A stretch of DNA of 64,000 nt from the NCBI GenBank assembly GCA_014529385.2, contig CM043944.1:53480768-53544767 (forward strand), read 5' to 3'. Below, piece after piece: positions 31,046 to 44,176 of this stretch (its first letter is position 1; each line of letters begins with the position of its first letter). The notes beneath the pieces were generated by a model that was given only the letters and a program-made list of their open reading frames with translations, had not been told where the DNA came from and did not search any database. This stretch comes from Adiantum capillus-veneris. Its lineage: Eukaryota > Streptophyta > Polypodiopsida > Polypodiales > Pteridaceae. Made by a program: the position numbers and the translations under genes.

Positions 31046-31480
31046 AGTGTTAAGATTTGAACCTAGAGGGGTGGCTTGTGCCATAGAGGGTGCAATGAGT
31101 GGAATGATACTGACAAAAGGTTTACCATAGAGAGAGGGTATGCCATACCCCAAGTATGCAAGCTAACATGAGGCTTGCATAAACCTTTTCCAAGCCTCCC
31201 TAGTGGAATTAGAGGGTTCATGGCCGGGGTCATACCCAGTCATGAGCTTGGTGAAGGAGAGGTGTGGATGAAAAAAGAGAAAGGTTATGAGAGATGGCTG
31301 AAAAGAGGAGAGAATGTTAGAGAGAAGTATTGAAGTTTGCTTATTGTGGGTTGATAACCCGCATGAAAAAATCAAGACTCATAAGATTGGAGTGCCTCCC
31401 TATAGGTGTAGACCTCTGCTATAAGAGCACCAATGATATCCTCTCAATCCATTTAAGGAACATGTTAAAATAGGAAACAA
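31046..31480. other. Non-coding spacer
   Basis: No recognisable gene or element. A purine-rich stretch lies around 31250-31340. Confidence 0.4.
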
Positions 31481-31845
31481 GAGGCCACTATTATAATGTG
31501 GCTAATAATCCTATTATACAACTAACCCTAGGTGGCTATACACGGCTTAAAAGGACAATCCTAAGCATCCCTAGATTTCCCTAAATGAACCAAATTCATT
31601 TTCTCCAAGTGACCCTAAACCACCTTAAACCACTAACCGTAAGCATCCTAATACTAATTTTTCCTAAATCGTGGTACAAAAAATCAATTCCACTCTAACC
31701 CTAAGAAATTTTAAATGGCCATCCATGAGCGGTCAACCTTAAGTGGATTTACCTTAAATGACTATCCATAAGCGGTTTACTCTAAACACTAGCCATAAGC
31801 ACCTAACTCAGCCAAACCATAAATGGTTAACTATAAGAGATAAAC
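31481..31845. repeat. Degenerate CCTAA/CCATAAGC-rich tandem array interrupted by copia 3
   Basis: Loosely repeated words (CCCTAAACCACC, CCATAAGCGG, AACCATAAATGGTTA) resume after the insertion at 37482-37545 with AACCATAAATGGTTA. They are too irregular to be telomeric. Confidence 0.5.
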
Positions 31846-32074
31846 TGTTAAAGAATATGATGTTAAAGAATATGTCCATTGTGCTATGGGCGGCTGGACA
31901 CTGACTATACTATGTTGTAAATATACTTTGGATTATAGTTCAAAGTGAAGAAGAGAAGAGCAGCTCGTTGAATGGCTGCTGCTGCAGGGTAACGATTGTG
32001 TGTGTGTGTCTTGATATGTGTTGGTGTGTGTGTGGTCTTATTTTCTACCTTCTCCATCACCTGTGCACTCTACA
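31846..32074 (+). mobile_element. 5' LTR of copia 3
   Basis: Begins TGTTAAAGAATATG and ends CACTCTACA. It contains a duplicated TGTTAAAGAATATG word at its start and a GT-rich stretch. Confidence 0.95.
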
Positions 32075-32077
32075 AAG

Positions 32078-32089
32078 TGGTATCAGAGC
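32078..32089 (+). other. Primer binding site of copia 3
   Basis: TGGTATCAGAGC, complementary to the 3' end of plant initiator tRNA-Met, 3 bp after the LTR. Confidence 0.95.
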
Positions 32090-32894
32090 TCAATTTAAGG
32101 AGCTCCAGTCAACAATACACAGGTTTCCGCAGCTCTGGAAAACAGCAAAAAAGAGAGTTTTTTTGGTCATAACTCCCTCACCCGAACTCGGAATACAGTG
32201 ATCCAGGAGTCTATCTTTATGTTTTTGGGCGTTCCGGACGCATTGGCATACTCAGATTTTCCAAAATCTGCAATTTTCTGCAGCAAACAGCCAGCTTACA
32301 CAAGCATAGGAGATTTCCAGTTTTGCACTCGGCAGTAGATTTACATGTTGCAGGTGAAGAATTCAACATTTACACAGGTTTTGGAGAGCGACATAGAGTT
32401 TTTGCATCATGATATTGTGTTATTGAAGATTATGTTTGGTTGTTGTGGGTCCGTTATGGACATCCGCTTATGTAAGAAAGGTTGTGGGAAGAAGTTGAGG
32501 TGGTTATATTGTCAGATTGAGTACTTTGTGGTTATGTATAGATATGCGGTCAATGTATTTTGGAAAACTGTAGCCTTTGTGAGGGTCGAGTGAGGTTTTT
32601 TGAAGCCTTGCCTTGGGAGCTTTGGTACCTTGGCAAGGTGGATTAGGTACTGGAGCAAACCCTCGACTGACCCCGCGAAAGACCTCATATATCGTTTACG
32701 ACTATGGGAAGAAGGTGGATGTATGGATATGTGATACAAGATAGCGTATGGATTGCATTTGCATACAGGTCCATATGGACATTATTTTAGAGTATTTATT
32801 CATAGTACTGAGTCACTTGAGATATTGTCCAAATACAAACGAAACTCTGCTGAAATTTTGTCAAAATCCTTTGGAAGCAATTGAGAGAGTGAAG

Positions 32895-35800
32895 ATGGCA
32901 GAAAGTTCAACTCAAGTCACACAGATTGTTGGAGAGAAGCTGACCAGAGAGAACTACAGCATATGGTCTTACAGGATGGAGAACTTTATCATGGGCAAAG
33001 GTTTATGGGACTATATTACAGGTGAACAAGAGTGTCCCGAGGTTGGTTTGGAACCAAATAGAGAGAATGTTGAAGCACATAAAACATGGCAAGCAGGAGT
33101 AGAAGCTTACAAGAAGTGGATCGAGAATTCAAGGAAAGTGATGCATTGGATTTCACTATGCATTAATGACTTCTTTATACCACATGTGAAGAAGGCTCAA
33201 TCTCCAAAGGAAGCATGGGAGATACTAGCAAGAATGAACAGCTCCAATACAGAATCACGAAAAGTTCACTTGAAGAAAAGGTTACATTGTGTATGGCGAG
33301 GAAATAGATCCATATCAGATTATGTGATAGAGATAAAGCAAATACAGGAAGATCTTGCGAGCATTAATGTTGAAGTTCCAGATGATGACTTAGTTTCAGT
33401 GACATTGAATGGTTTGGGACCGGAATACAAGTCATTGGATACATCTATATCTATTCGAGGACACATGCCTGATTTTGAAGAGTTAGTAAACCTTTGTTTG
33501 CAAGAAGAGGTGAAGTTAGGCAAGTCAGGTCCTTCTACATCAAATAACAATTCCAGAGATCAGGTTTTTTACTCTAGAGGTCGTGGAAACAATAGAGGTG
33601 GAAGAGGAAACTATGGTCGTGGAAACAATGCTGGAAGAGGTCAATGGCAAAACCAACAAAGTCAAAGTTACAATGATTATAGACAAAGAGGCAGGGGGAG
33701 ATCTCGAACTCGTGGACGTGGACGAGTTGTACATCCTCAAAGAGATGGATATTGTAACAGATGTGGCATCTATGGTCACTTTGAAAGAGAATTTTACACA
33801 AGGCTAAATCAAAATCGTGATCGTGGTGGAAGAGGCCAAGGTTATGGCAGACATGGAGGAAACTTTGTTGGATACAATCCTCATGATCAAAATATATATG
33901 ACAATAGATCGAGTGGACATTTATTTCCTATGGAGCATGTTGTTGGAAGCATGGTGGAGCCACATCATACAGATGATTGGTATTTAGATAGTGGTGCCAC
34001 AAATCATATGACATATCATGGTGAATGGTTTGACAGAAAAGAGAAATTAGAAGAGAATGAGTTTGTCGCTACAGGTGATGATACTATGCATCGGATTACA
34101 CATGTTGGTTCAGTTCCATTGCTAGAAAAAGATGGGACATAAAACACATTGGGAGATTTCCTATATGTACCTTCAATCACAAAGAATTTAGCCTCAGTTG
34201 GACAGATGACAGATCAAGGGTTGCAAGTCCATTTTAATCGTTATGGCTGCTTCATAGAGGAGTTTCACAAAGGCAGACCAGGCAAGATATTGGCACGTGG
34301 AAGAAATAAAGGTCACTTGTTCTCATTGGAAGCTGGAGATCCATGTTTACACAATGGTATATGCAAACAAATCAGCCACTCAAGATGATTGGGCAGAGTT
34401 ATGGCATAAGAGGATTGGTCATGTCAATTTTAGAAGACTAAAGCATATGCAATCAAATCAAATTGTACGTGGATTACCAAAGTTTGGCAGATTGAATTTT
34501 GATCATGTTTGTGAAGCTTGTCAATTTGGAAAGCAATCTCGTTTACCATTTCCAAAGAGGGGGAGAATTAACCAAAGTCCAAGTTAGAAATTGTTCATTC
34601 AGATATCTGGGGACCTTGTGATCATGCTGCACCAAATGGTTGTCGATATTTTATCACATTTACGGATGATTAAAACAGAATGACATGGGTTTACTTTCTA
34701 AAGGCAAAGTCAGAGGCATTTGAGGTATTCTTGGAGTTCAAAGTTATGGTTGAGAAAGAGAATGGTTGTCAAATTAAATGCCTACGCACAGATGGAGGGG
34801 GAGAGTACATGTCACACAGTTTTGATGATTACTTACGTGAACAAGGCATAAGAAGACAGATTACTTGCAGATACACACCACAACAAAATGGAGTTGCTGA
34901 GAGAAAGAATAGAGTCATAGCAGAGATTGCAAGAGCCATGATGAATGAGATGAATATTCCATTAACATATTGGGCTGAAGCAGTTCATATAGCAGTACAC
35001 ATTATGAATCGAACACCAACAACTGGCATTCATGAAATTTCACCTTATGAGAGACTTTATGGGATCAAGCCAACAGTTTCCTACATGAAAGTTTTTGGAT
35101 GTGTTTGCTATGTTCATGTGCCAAATGAAGCAATAAAGAAGATGGAGCCAAAGGCAGTGAAGTGTATATTCTTGGGCTACCCAGTTGAAAAGAAAGGTTA
35201 CAAATGCTATGATCCTACGACAAGACAAGTTTATGTCAGTAGAGATGTCAGATTTTGTGAGCATGAACCATGGTATAAACCAAAGCCAGTGATGATAGAA
35301 GATGAGTATGAAGAGCAAGAGTATATGTGTCATGTTGTTGATAAGCCAGGACCATCAACAAGAACTATTTCAAGACCACATATGGCAGAGGAGAGTACAG
35401 AAAGTGTCAACCCATGGAGTGGTCGTTTGCGAGATAAGAAGCAAGACGAGAAAGGCAAGAAGAAAGTGGTTGAAGAGAGTTCTGGAGATGAAAGCTTCGA
35501 TGAAGAGCATGGTTTACCACATTTGAGGACACCTGGCAGTAAGCATATTGAGAAATATGTACCCCCATATGCAAGAGTTGAAGAGAAGAGTGCACCAGAG
35601 CTGAGAAGATCAGAGAGGGTGCGTTATCCAGTTGTTAGATTGACATACAACGGTTACATGCGTACACATTATGCATACATGGTTTCACGTGTGCAACATA
35701 AAGAGCCTACATGTTTTCAAGAGGCAATTTGAAAATCAGAATGGGAGTCAGCTATGGATGATGAGATGGATGCTCTTGTGAAGAATGGCACTTGGGATTT

Positions 35801-37256
35801 GGTTCGCTTGCCAAGTGGAAAGAAAGCAATTGGTTCAAAATGGGTATACAAAGTCAAGTGCAAGTCAGATGGTAGTGTGGAAAGATACAAAGCGAGGCTT
35901 TTTGCTAAAGGTTATGCACAAACAAAAGGTCTTGATTATGATGAGACATTTAGTCCAGTTGCAAAGATGACAACAGTCAGATTGGTGATAGCAATGGCAA
36001 GTATGTTTGGTTGGAAGTTACGGCAAATGGATGTGGATAATGCATTCTTGAATGGTGACTTGGAAGAAGAAGTTTATATGATACAGCCAGAGGGTTATCA
36101 ACATCCAGAGTTTCCATATTATGTGTGTAAGTTGAAGAAAGAATTGTATGGTTTGAAGCAAGCATCTAGAGCTTGGTGTGAAAAGATAACCAGATTCTTG
36201 AAGAAGATTGGATTTAAACAGTCTATTGCTGATCACTCATTGTTTTTGAAGCATGTTGATGGAGAGATCGTCGTTATTGTTATCTATGTTTATGACTTGA
36301 TTCTCACTGGAAGTCATGGTGAGCAAATTTTGCATGTCAAGAAGAGTTTGTTGAGAGAATTCAACATGAAGGACCTTGGTGAGTTGAGATATTTCTTGGG
36401 AATTGAAATTGTCAATACATTATCAGAAATTTGGATGATACAAAGACAATACGCATTGGATATGCTTGAGAAGTATGGAATGACAGCGTGCAAACTGGTT
36501 GATACACTTCTTGATCAAAATGTGAAGTTGTTTGATGATGGACATTACATTGAGGATGTCACTATGTACCGCAAGATGGTTGGAAGCCTTATTTACTTGA
36601 CAATAACAAGGCCATATTTGAGTTATGCAGTGGGTGTTGTGAGTCAATTCATGCAAAAGCCATGTAAAAGTCATCTTGATGCAGTGAGATGGATTATGAG
36701 ATATGTGAAAGCCACTGTCAGTTATGGAATGTTTTATGAAAATAATGGGAAGCTTTGTCTTTATGGTTACACAGATGCAAACTGCGCAGGAGATTTTATG
36801 GATAGAAGATATACAAGTGGTTATGCATTTTCCATTGGCAATGGTATGATAAGTTGGAGTAGCAAGAAGCAATCAATTATAGCATTATCAAGTACAAAAG
36901 CTGAATATCGTGGAGCAGATTTGGTAGCATGTGAAGAGTCATGGTTGAGAGTACTTATGGTAGACTTTGGTTTTGACTATCTTGACAGTGTCATTATATA
37001 TTGTGACAATATTAGTAGCATCATGTTGGCAAAGAATCCAGTCTACCATGCTCGCACTAAACACATTGAAGTACATTATCACTTCATTAGAGAAAAAGTT
37101 TTGGCAAATGAGATTGATTTGGTGTATGTGAAGACAAATGATCAAGTTGCGGATATATTCACAAAAGCTCTTGGAAAGGAGAAGTTTTGCTACTTTCATG
37201 AAGCATTGGGAATCCATCATATGCAAGCTCACTCTGAGCTTGAGGGGGAGTGTTAA
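32895..37256 (+). pseudogene. Copia 3 gag-pol, broken
   Basis: gag starts at ATG 32895 (MAESSTQVTQIVGEKL), followed by the UBN2-like core, an Arg/Gly-rich stretch and a knuckle CNRCGIYGHFEREF in which the last Cys is Phe. Protease WYLDSGATNHMTYHG is at about 33980. Integrase follows: CEACQFGKQSRLPFP, HSDIWGP, LRTDGGGEYMS, and YTPQQNGVAERKNR with its Glu. RT starts near 35754, and its catalytic box reads YVYD instead of YVDD (about 36288). RNase H: YGYTDANCAGDFMDR, SSTKAEYRG, YCDNIS. The final stop (37254) overlaps the first bases of the 3' LTR. The 5'UTR at 32090-32894 is non-coding. Confidence 0.92.
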
Positions 37257-37481
37257 AGAATATGATGTTAAAGAATATGTCCATTGTGCTATGGGCGGAT
37301 GGACACTGACTATACTATGTTGTAAATATACTTTGGATTATAGTTCAAAGTGAAGAAGAGAAGAGCAGCTCGTTGAATGGCTACTGCTACAGGGTAACGA
37401 TTGTGTGTGTGTGTCTTGATGTGTGTTGGTGTGTGTGTGTAGTCTTATTTTCTACCTTCTCCATCACCTGCGCACTCTACA
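37236..37481 (+). mobile_element. Polypurine tract and 3' LTR of copia 3
   Basis: GAGCTTGAGGGGGAG (37236-37250) primes plus-strand synthesis. The LTR 37251-37481 matches the 5' LTR at about 97-98%. Confidence 0.93.
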
Positions 37482-37486
37482 TAAAC

Positions 37487-39020
37487 TCTAAGTAAATTAC
37501 GTCTAGGTGGCCAAACCATAAATGGTTACCCATAACCATCATATTCTATGCAATTATCTATCATATTCCTACACACATATACATGGAGATTGGGACAATA
37601 ATGGCCCTCAAAATGGCCTTGAGCACGAGTGATGTCTCAAGGAAAATCTCTGTTGCCCTTACGTCAAGTGCAAAGGCACAATTCCTTACTTGTGGTGCAT
37701 TGTCTTGAAGCATATGAAAAAGAGGGCCTTTAAGTTCCTTGGAGAAGCACTCATGTAGATGGGAATACAATTTTACCCTCGCTTCAAGATATGCCCTTTG
37801 ATTTTTCACATCAATGGAGATGGGAGGGCACACAAGAATGAAAGACAAGGGAAGAGTGGATGAGAGAAAAGGCACGTCGCCTAGTGATTGTGACATTAGC
37901 TCTAATTCAATGGTTTCTTGTGTGGCACGTGTATAATGTGAAACTAAAATATCTACCTAACTCTTAATGCTTTTGTTGTTTGGGATCAAGTGCTATAATG
38001 TACATAGTGTGATATATGTGAAAACGGTCGCCACGATTGGAGTTGTGTACATACCTTGACAAGCAAGCAAGGTCCTCTGCATGTTTTAACACATTAGAGC
38101 ATGCATAATTCAACCTAGAAATGTACAAATATCATGTGTTTTGAAGTGGCACACTTGTTTTGCCTAGAAAGTTCAATGCGGGCGATCTCAAGCAAAAAAA
38201 GGAAGTTTCATGAATTTTTGTAAACAATGTGTCCAAAGTGCTTGCCAACTGGGAGAATGAGGTTAAACATTCAATTTGAGCCTAAGGAAATTTTTCTACA
38301 AATCTAGAGATTTTTTCTATCTTGTTTGGGCTTTTACACAAAAAGGAGTATTTCTAAGCTAGAAAGGGCTTTAAAAATGGCCATAAAATGGTCAAAAATA
38401 GCCCAAAATTAGTAAAAAAATGCAAAAAAGCCACATCAACTATAGTTCCATCTTTTCTCAAGTTAAGAGTGAGTTTATAGAATCAATAATAAGCTCTTTT
38501 AGACATCTAACAAAGGAGATACTGTAGTTTCAATTTAGAATGCTAGTGCATTCTCAGGCCATTTCCATTGCATGTTTGAGGCTGGGAGGCCACCAATTAG
38601 GGTTCCACCTCTTAAAATAATCACTTTGGATTATTTAATGAATCTATGAAGCTTCCATGAAATGGTTACAACAAAGAACTGAAACGTTAATTAGGGTTTT
38701 TATCAATGCAAAAGAGCATTACATCTGCGGAATTGGATAGAGGCTATACTAACTCTTTACACACAAAAAAGTTTTGAGTTGATCTTGGTTCTTCTCAAAG
38801 TGAAGATTTCATGGATGGAGTTGTTTTCATTTTATGTGTGTCTTTTACTTCAACTTGTTTCAAAGTTCGAGGCCCATAGCCGCAATGCCCACTTCTTGTC
38901 ACAATTTTGGTGAGCCTGATGCAAAGCAGGTGAGGGTGAGGGTTCAAAAGATTCTTTGAAGGTATTATATCAAATATTTAAAGTTATGGACCCACAAGAG
39001 CAACAGAAGGTTGCGATTTG
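37487..39020. other. Non-coding AT-rich stretch
   Basis: No domain or element structure recognised. A 111-codon minus-strand frame at 37561-37896 has no recognisable motif. Confidence 0.4.
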
Positions 39021-39029
39021 ATCTAGTCA

Positions 39030-39905
39030 CAATGTAAATGTTTCAATCAGCTATTGAAAGAAGGGAGCTTTATTCAACCAAATCTCTTCAATTAATGGTG
39101 AATAAATTGGACCAATTTGATGGTGAATATGTAACAAAGTATCTTTTGGTTATGTAAAGGAGATGTAGTTGCATCAAGTTCCTAAAGAAGACATGGTACA
39201 AAGTTTTGAGCTAGTTGTGGTTCTTGAGATGAGAGAGCATGTAAGAGAAATTATTAATGAACATGGGGAAACATGGGAAGCATTCAAATTATCCTTGAAG
39301 GTAGAGTATTTCATATATGACTCTAAAAAGGTGACAAAGATAACATTTTTAGTGGGTAGTTACATACCATACTTCTAAGGAATTTGAATGGCACTACAAT
39401 CAACTTTCAAGGATTGAAAAAATTACCCTAAATTCAAAGAAGACAGAGCTCATTTTGAGACTATAGGGCAATAGATTCAAGATAAGGCAAAGTTACTATT
39501 TGAGGACAATGATGTTGAATGTACTAAAGACTAATTGGAATGAGGTTGAAGATGTAGTTTCACTGCTAGATAAGTAATAACAATGAAGAGACAAGATGAT
39601 AGCTAACCCTACTCAAGCCCCACGCGTTCTTGAGAGCTCCATAAAGCCTGTTATTATGGTTTCAAAAAGTGAAAAATCTATCTTACATGCCATTGTTAAA
39701 AGAATACACGAGCTAAAGTTAAAGCTTATAAGGCTAGATGAAAAGGGAAACCGTAGGGTCAATCTACAGGGCAAAGACCTCACAATAGAGAAGGATTTGT
39801 ACATAGATGCATATGGTGTGACAGTACTCACCATGCAAGGAGGGATTGTGAAAGCTTTAATGAAGAATCTTGTTTTTTTAAAGATGGTAGGATTCACTTA
39901 AGTAA
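39030..39905 (+). pseudogene. Gypsy gag remnant
   Basis: Shifted frames read DGEYVTKYL, then FELVVVLEMREHVREIINEHGETWEAFKLSLK then EYFIYDSKKVTK, and further on a ruined knuckle region ending ALMKNLVFLKMVG. This is the gag of a Ty3/gypsy group. No pol follows. Many stops and shifts; old. Confidence 0.6.
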
Positions 39906-40891
39906 AACAATTAAGCTCCTAGGTACAAACTCTGTCAAAGGAGGGATGAAGAAGTTGAGGACATGGCTACCAACCATGCCATTGATTGGAATCAACTTGG
40001 AAAGTTGAAATCTTCACTATCCCTTGGTGGATTACATAATTATCTCCTTGAAAGTACAACTGTAATGGGATCAATTAGTGACGCTCAATAGGATGGAATG
40101 ATTGTGTATTATCTCGATCATAGCCCAGCTAATACACAATGTGAGAACTAATCAATAAATCTTCTCAAGTTGGAATCTTATTCACGATTTGATATCAAAA
40201 AATCATATCTCTCCATGGACATGAGAGCATGATTTTTAACACCCAAAAGAAAGTAGTCATACTAGATTCTCTTGTGTTCACAACAAGAGATTGTCTACTT
40301 TAAAGCTCTCTTAATCTATTCATATCATTCCATGAATTATTTTCTTGATAGAAAGGCCATGCCTATGTGCTATCCATAGAAATCATTATTTATATTGTCC
40401 ACATTTGGTGCACAAAAATTGCCCGTCATTGTAGTCATATACAACAATCACAAGCAAATACACCAACTTCAACTCTTTTTGAACAGATTAGCTGATGTTG
40501 TAGCGAAATCATAAACCATGGTTTAGCGGAATGAGTCCACAATACTAGCATACCATGCATCCATATCAAAAAATGATGTGATGAGCCCTTGGCTTCAATG
40601 ATGGTCTCCACAATGTAGTAGACACCATACGTGACTTGCACGATGCGTATTGGCATGGATACATCACAATTGGTCACTACAAACCATAATTGTGTGTTTA
40701 TATCCTCTTATTTCCAAACATGTGTGCTATTATCCTTGATCCTAAGTCAATGGATAGTACTGTTGTCATGCTGCTCCGCTTCCATGACAAGAAAATGAGA
40801 AAAGGAATGCCAATCAGGTGTATTTGAATCCTACATGATTATTCATCAATTATAAGGGCTTCCTAACAAGCCAAATTTTAAGTTAAAAGTG
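39906..40891. other. Non-coding stretch
   Basis: Nothing recognisable on either strand. Confidence 0.4.
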
Positions 40892-42811
40892 TGTCGGATG
40901 GGGCTCTAAGGGCCAAAAGATGTCTTGGTAATGCAAAACAATGAGTATTCTTGAATTGTTCATAGCTGGGAGTTTATTAATCAAAGTTGAAGTACTTGAA
41001 GGGCTCTATGTGCCTATCTTTACGGCTTGTCAATCGGAGCTACGGATAAGAAGTTATGATAGTTTTAAGTTGAGTGAGTAGCAGATCTGTACCCGATTGA
41101 GCACTGCTGATAAAAGGTCAAAGATGAAAGGAATGAATGGGTCTGAAGTGCTCACTTCGAGGAGCATGTCAGTCTTTTCAGTTTGTCAATCAGGGTTTCG
41201 GTTGGCAAGATATGACCAGTTTAAGTATTGTCGAGGGCCGATTTTAAACCACCCTGGTTGCCTCGATCAATCATTTTTGAGCATCAGACAGATTCTGGCA
41301 AATGGAGCCGACAGAGTTAAATTTGTGGCAAGTGATGGCCAGTTACAAGCTTAATGCAGTGCGGTGCCTGATATGTATTCAAGGTGATATTGCTAGTCGA
41401 AAACGTTGGGAATTGAAGTCATGAGCATCTTTGCTTGGCTGGCATGTCATCCCTTACAATGGCCGTGGCCGCCCACTAGAGAAGCTTGGCAGTGCCTTGG
41501 CCGAAATGTATACCAAATGCGGTGCCCTTAAGCAAACTATGGCCGCCAATGGGCAAGCTTGGCCGATTTGTATGCCAAAAATAGTGCTCTCATAAGGTAT
41601 AGCCTTAAATCAAAAGGCCGCCCAAGAACTAAGGCTGCCTGCCCCCGCCGTTTTTAATTTAAACTCTACATTGTGTGTGATAGGAAAGAGGGCATGGCGG
41701 GTAGAGCAGAAACCACAGCGCATGCAATAGGTTTTTTGCTCGTGCTGGCCAGCATGGAGCTCGAATGAAGGCGACGAAGAGACAAAAGTTGCAAAGCAGA
41801 CCATTGCGACGCTTTTCGATGCCACTCTCATCCATGCTACTCCTGAATCCGCCTCCCACGTCATTGAAGGGGTACCCATTAGGGACACCGCTAATGGGTA
41901 GGCCCCTTTTAGCAAGAAATTAGCTCATGCAACTTATAAAAAGGAAAAGGATCTCTCTTGAGAGGGGACTCGTGTGTTTTTTTTCTCTCTCGCTTGTTCA
42001 TTTTGAGCACTCTCTAGGAGCAAGCCATAAGCTCGGATTTCATTAAGAGCTCTTAAGCAAGAACTTAAGCCCGGATTATCAAAGCTTAAACCGAATTTTC
42101 TAAGCTCTCTCATCTCTTAAGCTCTATGCCTAATCCTTAAGTCAAGCCTAAGCTCGATTTTGTTAAACTCTCATCATCCTAATTCAAGTCTAACCCTAAG
42201 CTCGCTTAAGCCAAGCCAGGCTAAGCTCTACTTCATTAGGCTCATAAGCCAAGCATAAGCTCGCATCTCTTAATCTCATAAGCTAAGCTTAATCCTAATC
42301 TCATAAGCCAAGCATAAGCTCGAATCTCTTAATCTCATAAGCTAAGCTTAATCCTAATCTCATAAGCTAGGCTTAATCCTAATCTCATAAGCCAGGTCTA
42401 AGTGTAATATCATAAGCCGAGCCTAATCTCTCATTAGCTAAGCCAAATCCCCAATCTCATTAAGCCAAAATTAGCCTTGATAACCATAATCTTAATCTCT
42501 CTAGCCATAATCTCCAAGCCCGTTCAATCCGGAAATAAGTCGGCAACCTTAAATCAAATTGGACCAACCAAGGCCATCGGAAGTTGAAGCTCCTAAGCCA
42601 TGGCGGGAAGAAGCTCAAGGTGGTACAAGGCAATTGATTTTTTATTAGACAATTCTTGTAATTTGAGTAAAACAATTTTGTTCAAGGTAGATTGTCTGTT
42701 TTAAGCTTTGTTCACGTTAATTGTGTCTGCTGCAACTCTTTTCCCTGCACCTCTCACAGCCAGGGGCCCGGTGCCTTCCCGGCTCCCCTTTTGAATACAA
42801 ATCCCCCGACA
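40892..42811 (+). mobile_element. Probable solo gypsy LTR (about 1.9 kb)
   Basis: Starts TGTCGGATGG and ends ATCCCCCGACA, so the termini form the TGTCGG/CCGACA inverted repeat. A TATA box ACTTATAAAAAGG lies at about 41932-41944. The transcribed part has AAGC/TAAGCTC-rich repeats, and the last 100 bp (CTCTCACAGCCAGGGGCCCGGTGCC...) resemble the end of the LTR at 1-1082. No primer site, gag or pol follows. Flanking 5-mers (AAGTG, CTGTG) share only GTG, so a target duplication is not demonstrated. Confidence 0.7.
42244..42361. repeat. 59-bp tandem repeat in the solo LTR
   Basis: Two nearly identical 59-bp copies (42244-42302, 42303-42361) starting ATAAGCCAAGCATAAGCTCG, followed by shorter degenerate copies to about 42430. 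Confidence 0.85.
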
Positions 42812-44176
42812 CTGTGACATGGAAGAGAAGATGTGCTTCACATTAAGTTGGTTAACGAACTTTGCTTTTCACAACAAAGAAATTTTATCTAAATGAAAAT
42901 TAAAAGAAAAATTACAAGTAGAACTTGAAATTGTCTGACCTTGTCGCCCATCTAAGAGCAGTTGCCTTTGCTGGAATGTGGCTAATAGCCATTTATGCTC
43001 AAAAATTTAGAGCTATCGACTTGTATGCCCTTGGGGCTTGGTTCATACCGACCTCCAATAAAAAACAGGTAGACATGTTACCAAATTTTCCCAAGTTTGT
43101 ATGCTTATAGCATACTGCAAACTTTGGAAGCTGACATGCAATATTCCTTAAAGTGAAGCCTTGCTTCACATACTCATTGAAAGGTAAGACATAACGCAAC
43201 CTCAGTGCTCATAGCTAACAAGTTCTCCTATTGACACACAAATCTCAAAGCAAAAGAGAATCGATATTATCGCTCTTTTAGAGAGGAGCTATCAAATGCC
43301 ATCTAAATGCAACATTTTCTTGTCAAATTGGCATTGCAAATTCTTGCAAAATGAAACAAGTTAAAAATTGAACCTTAAATTTAAGGTACTTACCAATTTT
43401 TGTAACCACCACCCGTAGCATCCAAAGTTAGAGCATCCTATGGCATGATTGTGCTTTCAATGTACTTTTTGTACTTATTTTGCCTGCACTCTGGCAAGCT
43501 ATAATTTTTGCAGAGTGATTATGCACCCAATGCATATACATAGATATAGAGTCATGCTCTTGGAAGCCTTGCTTTGACCCTCTGTTTGATAGCACAAGGA
43601 GGATGTATCAAAGAGATAGTTTCCAGTAGCATCTATGGCCAACCGAATTTATGGAGATGTGCTCCTTAATTCGAACATGTATCATGATGTATTGTTGAGT
43701 TTCAACCTTGTCAAGGAGTATATCATATTGGCAACACAAAAAAGGACTATAGTAATTGCATAGGCAAAGCGTACCTGAGTTTCCCAACATGGCTTGCAAC
43801 CATTGCCATGTATTCTTGAAAACCTATTGGATCTTGCTTGCTAACAATAGTTGATCATGATCATTGCTGACTACATCGAGTTCAAAATCTTTCCTAGGAG
43901 CCATGCCCTAGCTTTTGCTGGCTTCTTTATTAACATGTTGTCGCTACCAAACACCTTTACCCTACAAGCCACAGGTCTTGCCTATTCTTGCAAATTGTTC
44001 ATGAGGATTCTTGACCACTTTGAGGCAAGGTCTTTTACTTGTACTTTGGAAATTTTTTTAGTGGAGGTGATCTAGCCGATGCGTTGCATGGGGAGAAGTC
44101 GTGCTTCATATCAATACCGTTTCTTACTCAAGCCTGGTTTGATTCTGGTCTCTAAACCAATCTTTGGTCGTTGCAA
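42812..44176. other. Non-coding stretch
   Basis: Short frames only, none with recognisable motifs. Probably old repeat sequence. Confidence 0.4.

Larger units (their letters stand above)
31841..37486 (+). mobile_element. Full-length Ty1/copia element 3 with TAAAC target duplication
   Basis: LTRs lie at 31846-32074 (229 bp) and 37251-37481 (231 bp), with five substitutions and one 2-bp indel between them. TAAAC flanks both ends (31841-31845, 37482-37486), proving a single insertion event. The primer site TGGTATCAGAGC lies at 32078 and the polypurine tract GAGCTTGAGGGGGAG at 37236-37250. The internal region encodes gag-PR-IN-RT-RH but has TAA at 34140, a frameshift near 34385, stops at 34585 and 34671, and TGA at 35730. 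It is therefore complete in structure but not autonomous. Confidence 0.95.

Noticed and set aside
31600-31850. Interstitial telomere repeats (CCCTAAA-like words)
   Set aside because: Only isolated matches in an irregular array; no run of perfect TTTAGGG units.
37561-37896. 111-codon minus-strand frame as a gene
   Set aside because: No recognisable motif, no neighbouring signals, and its length is within chance for this composition.
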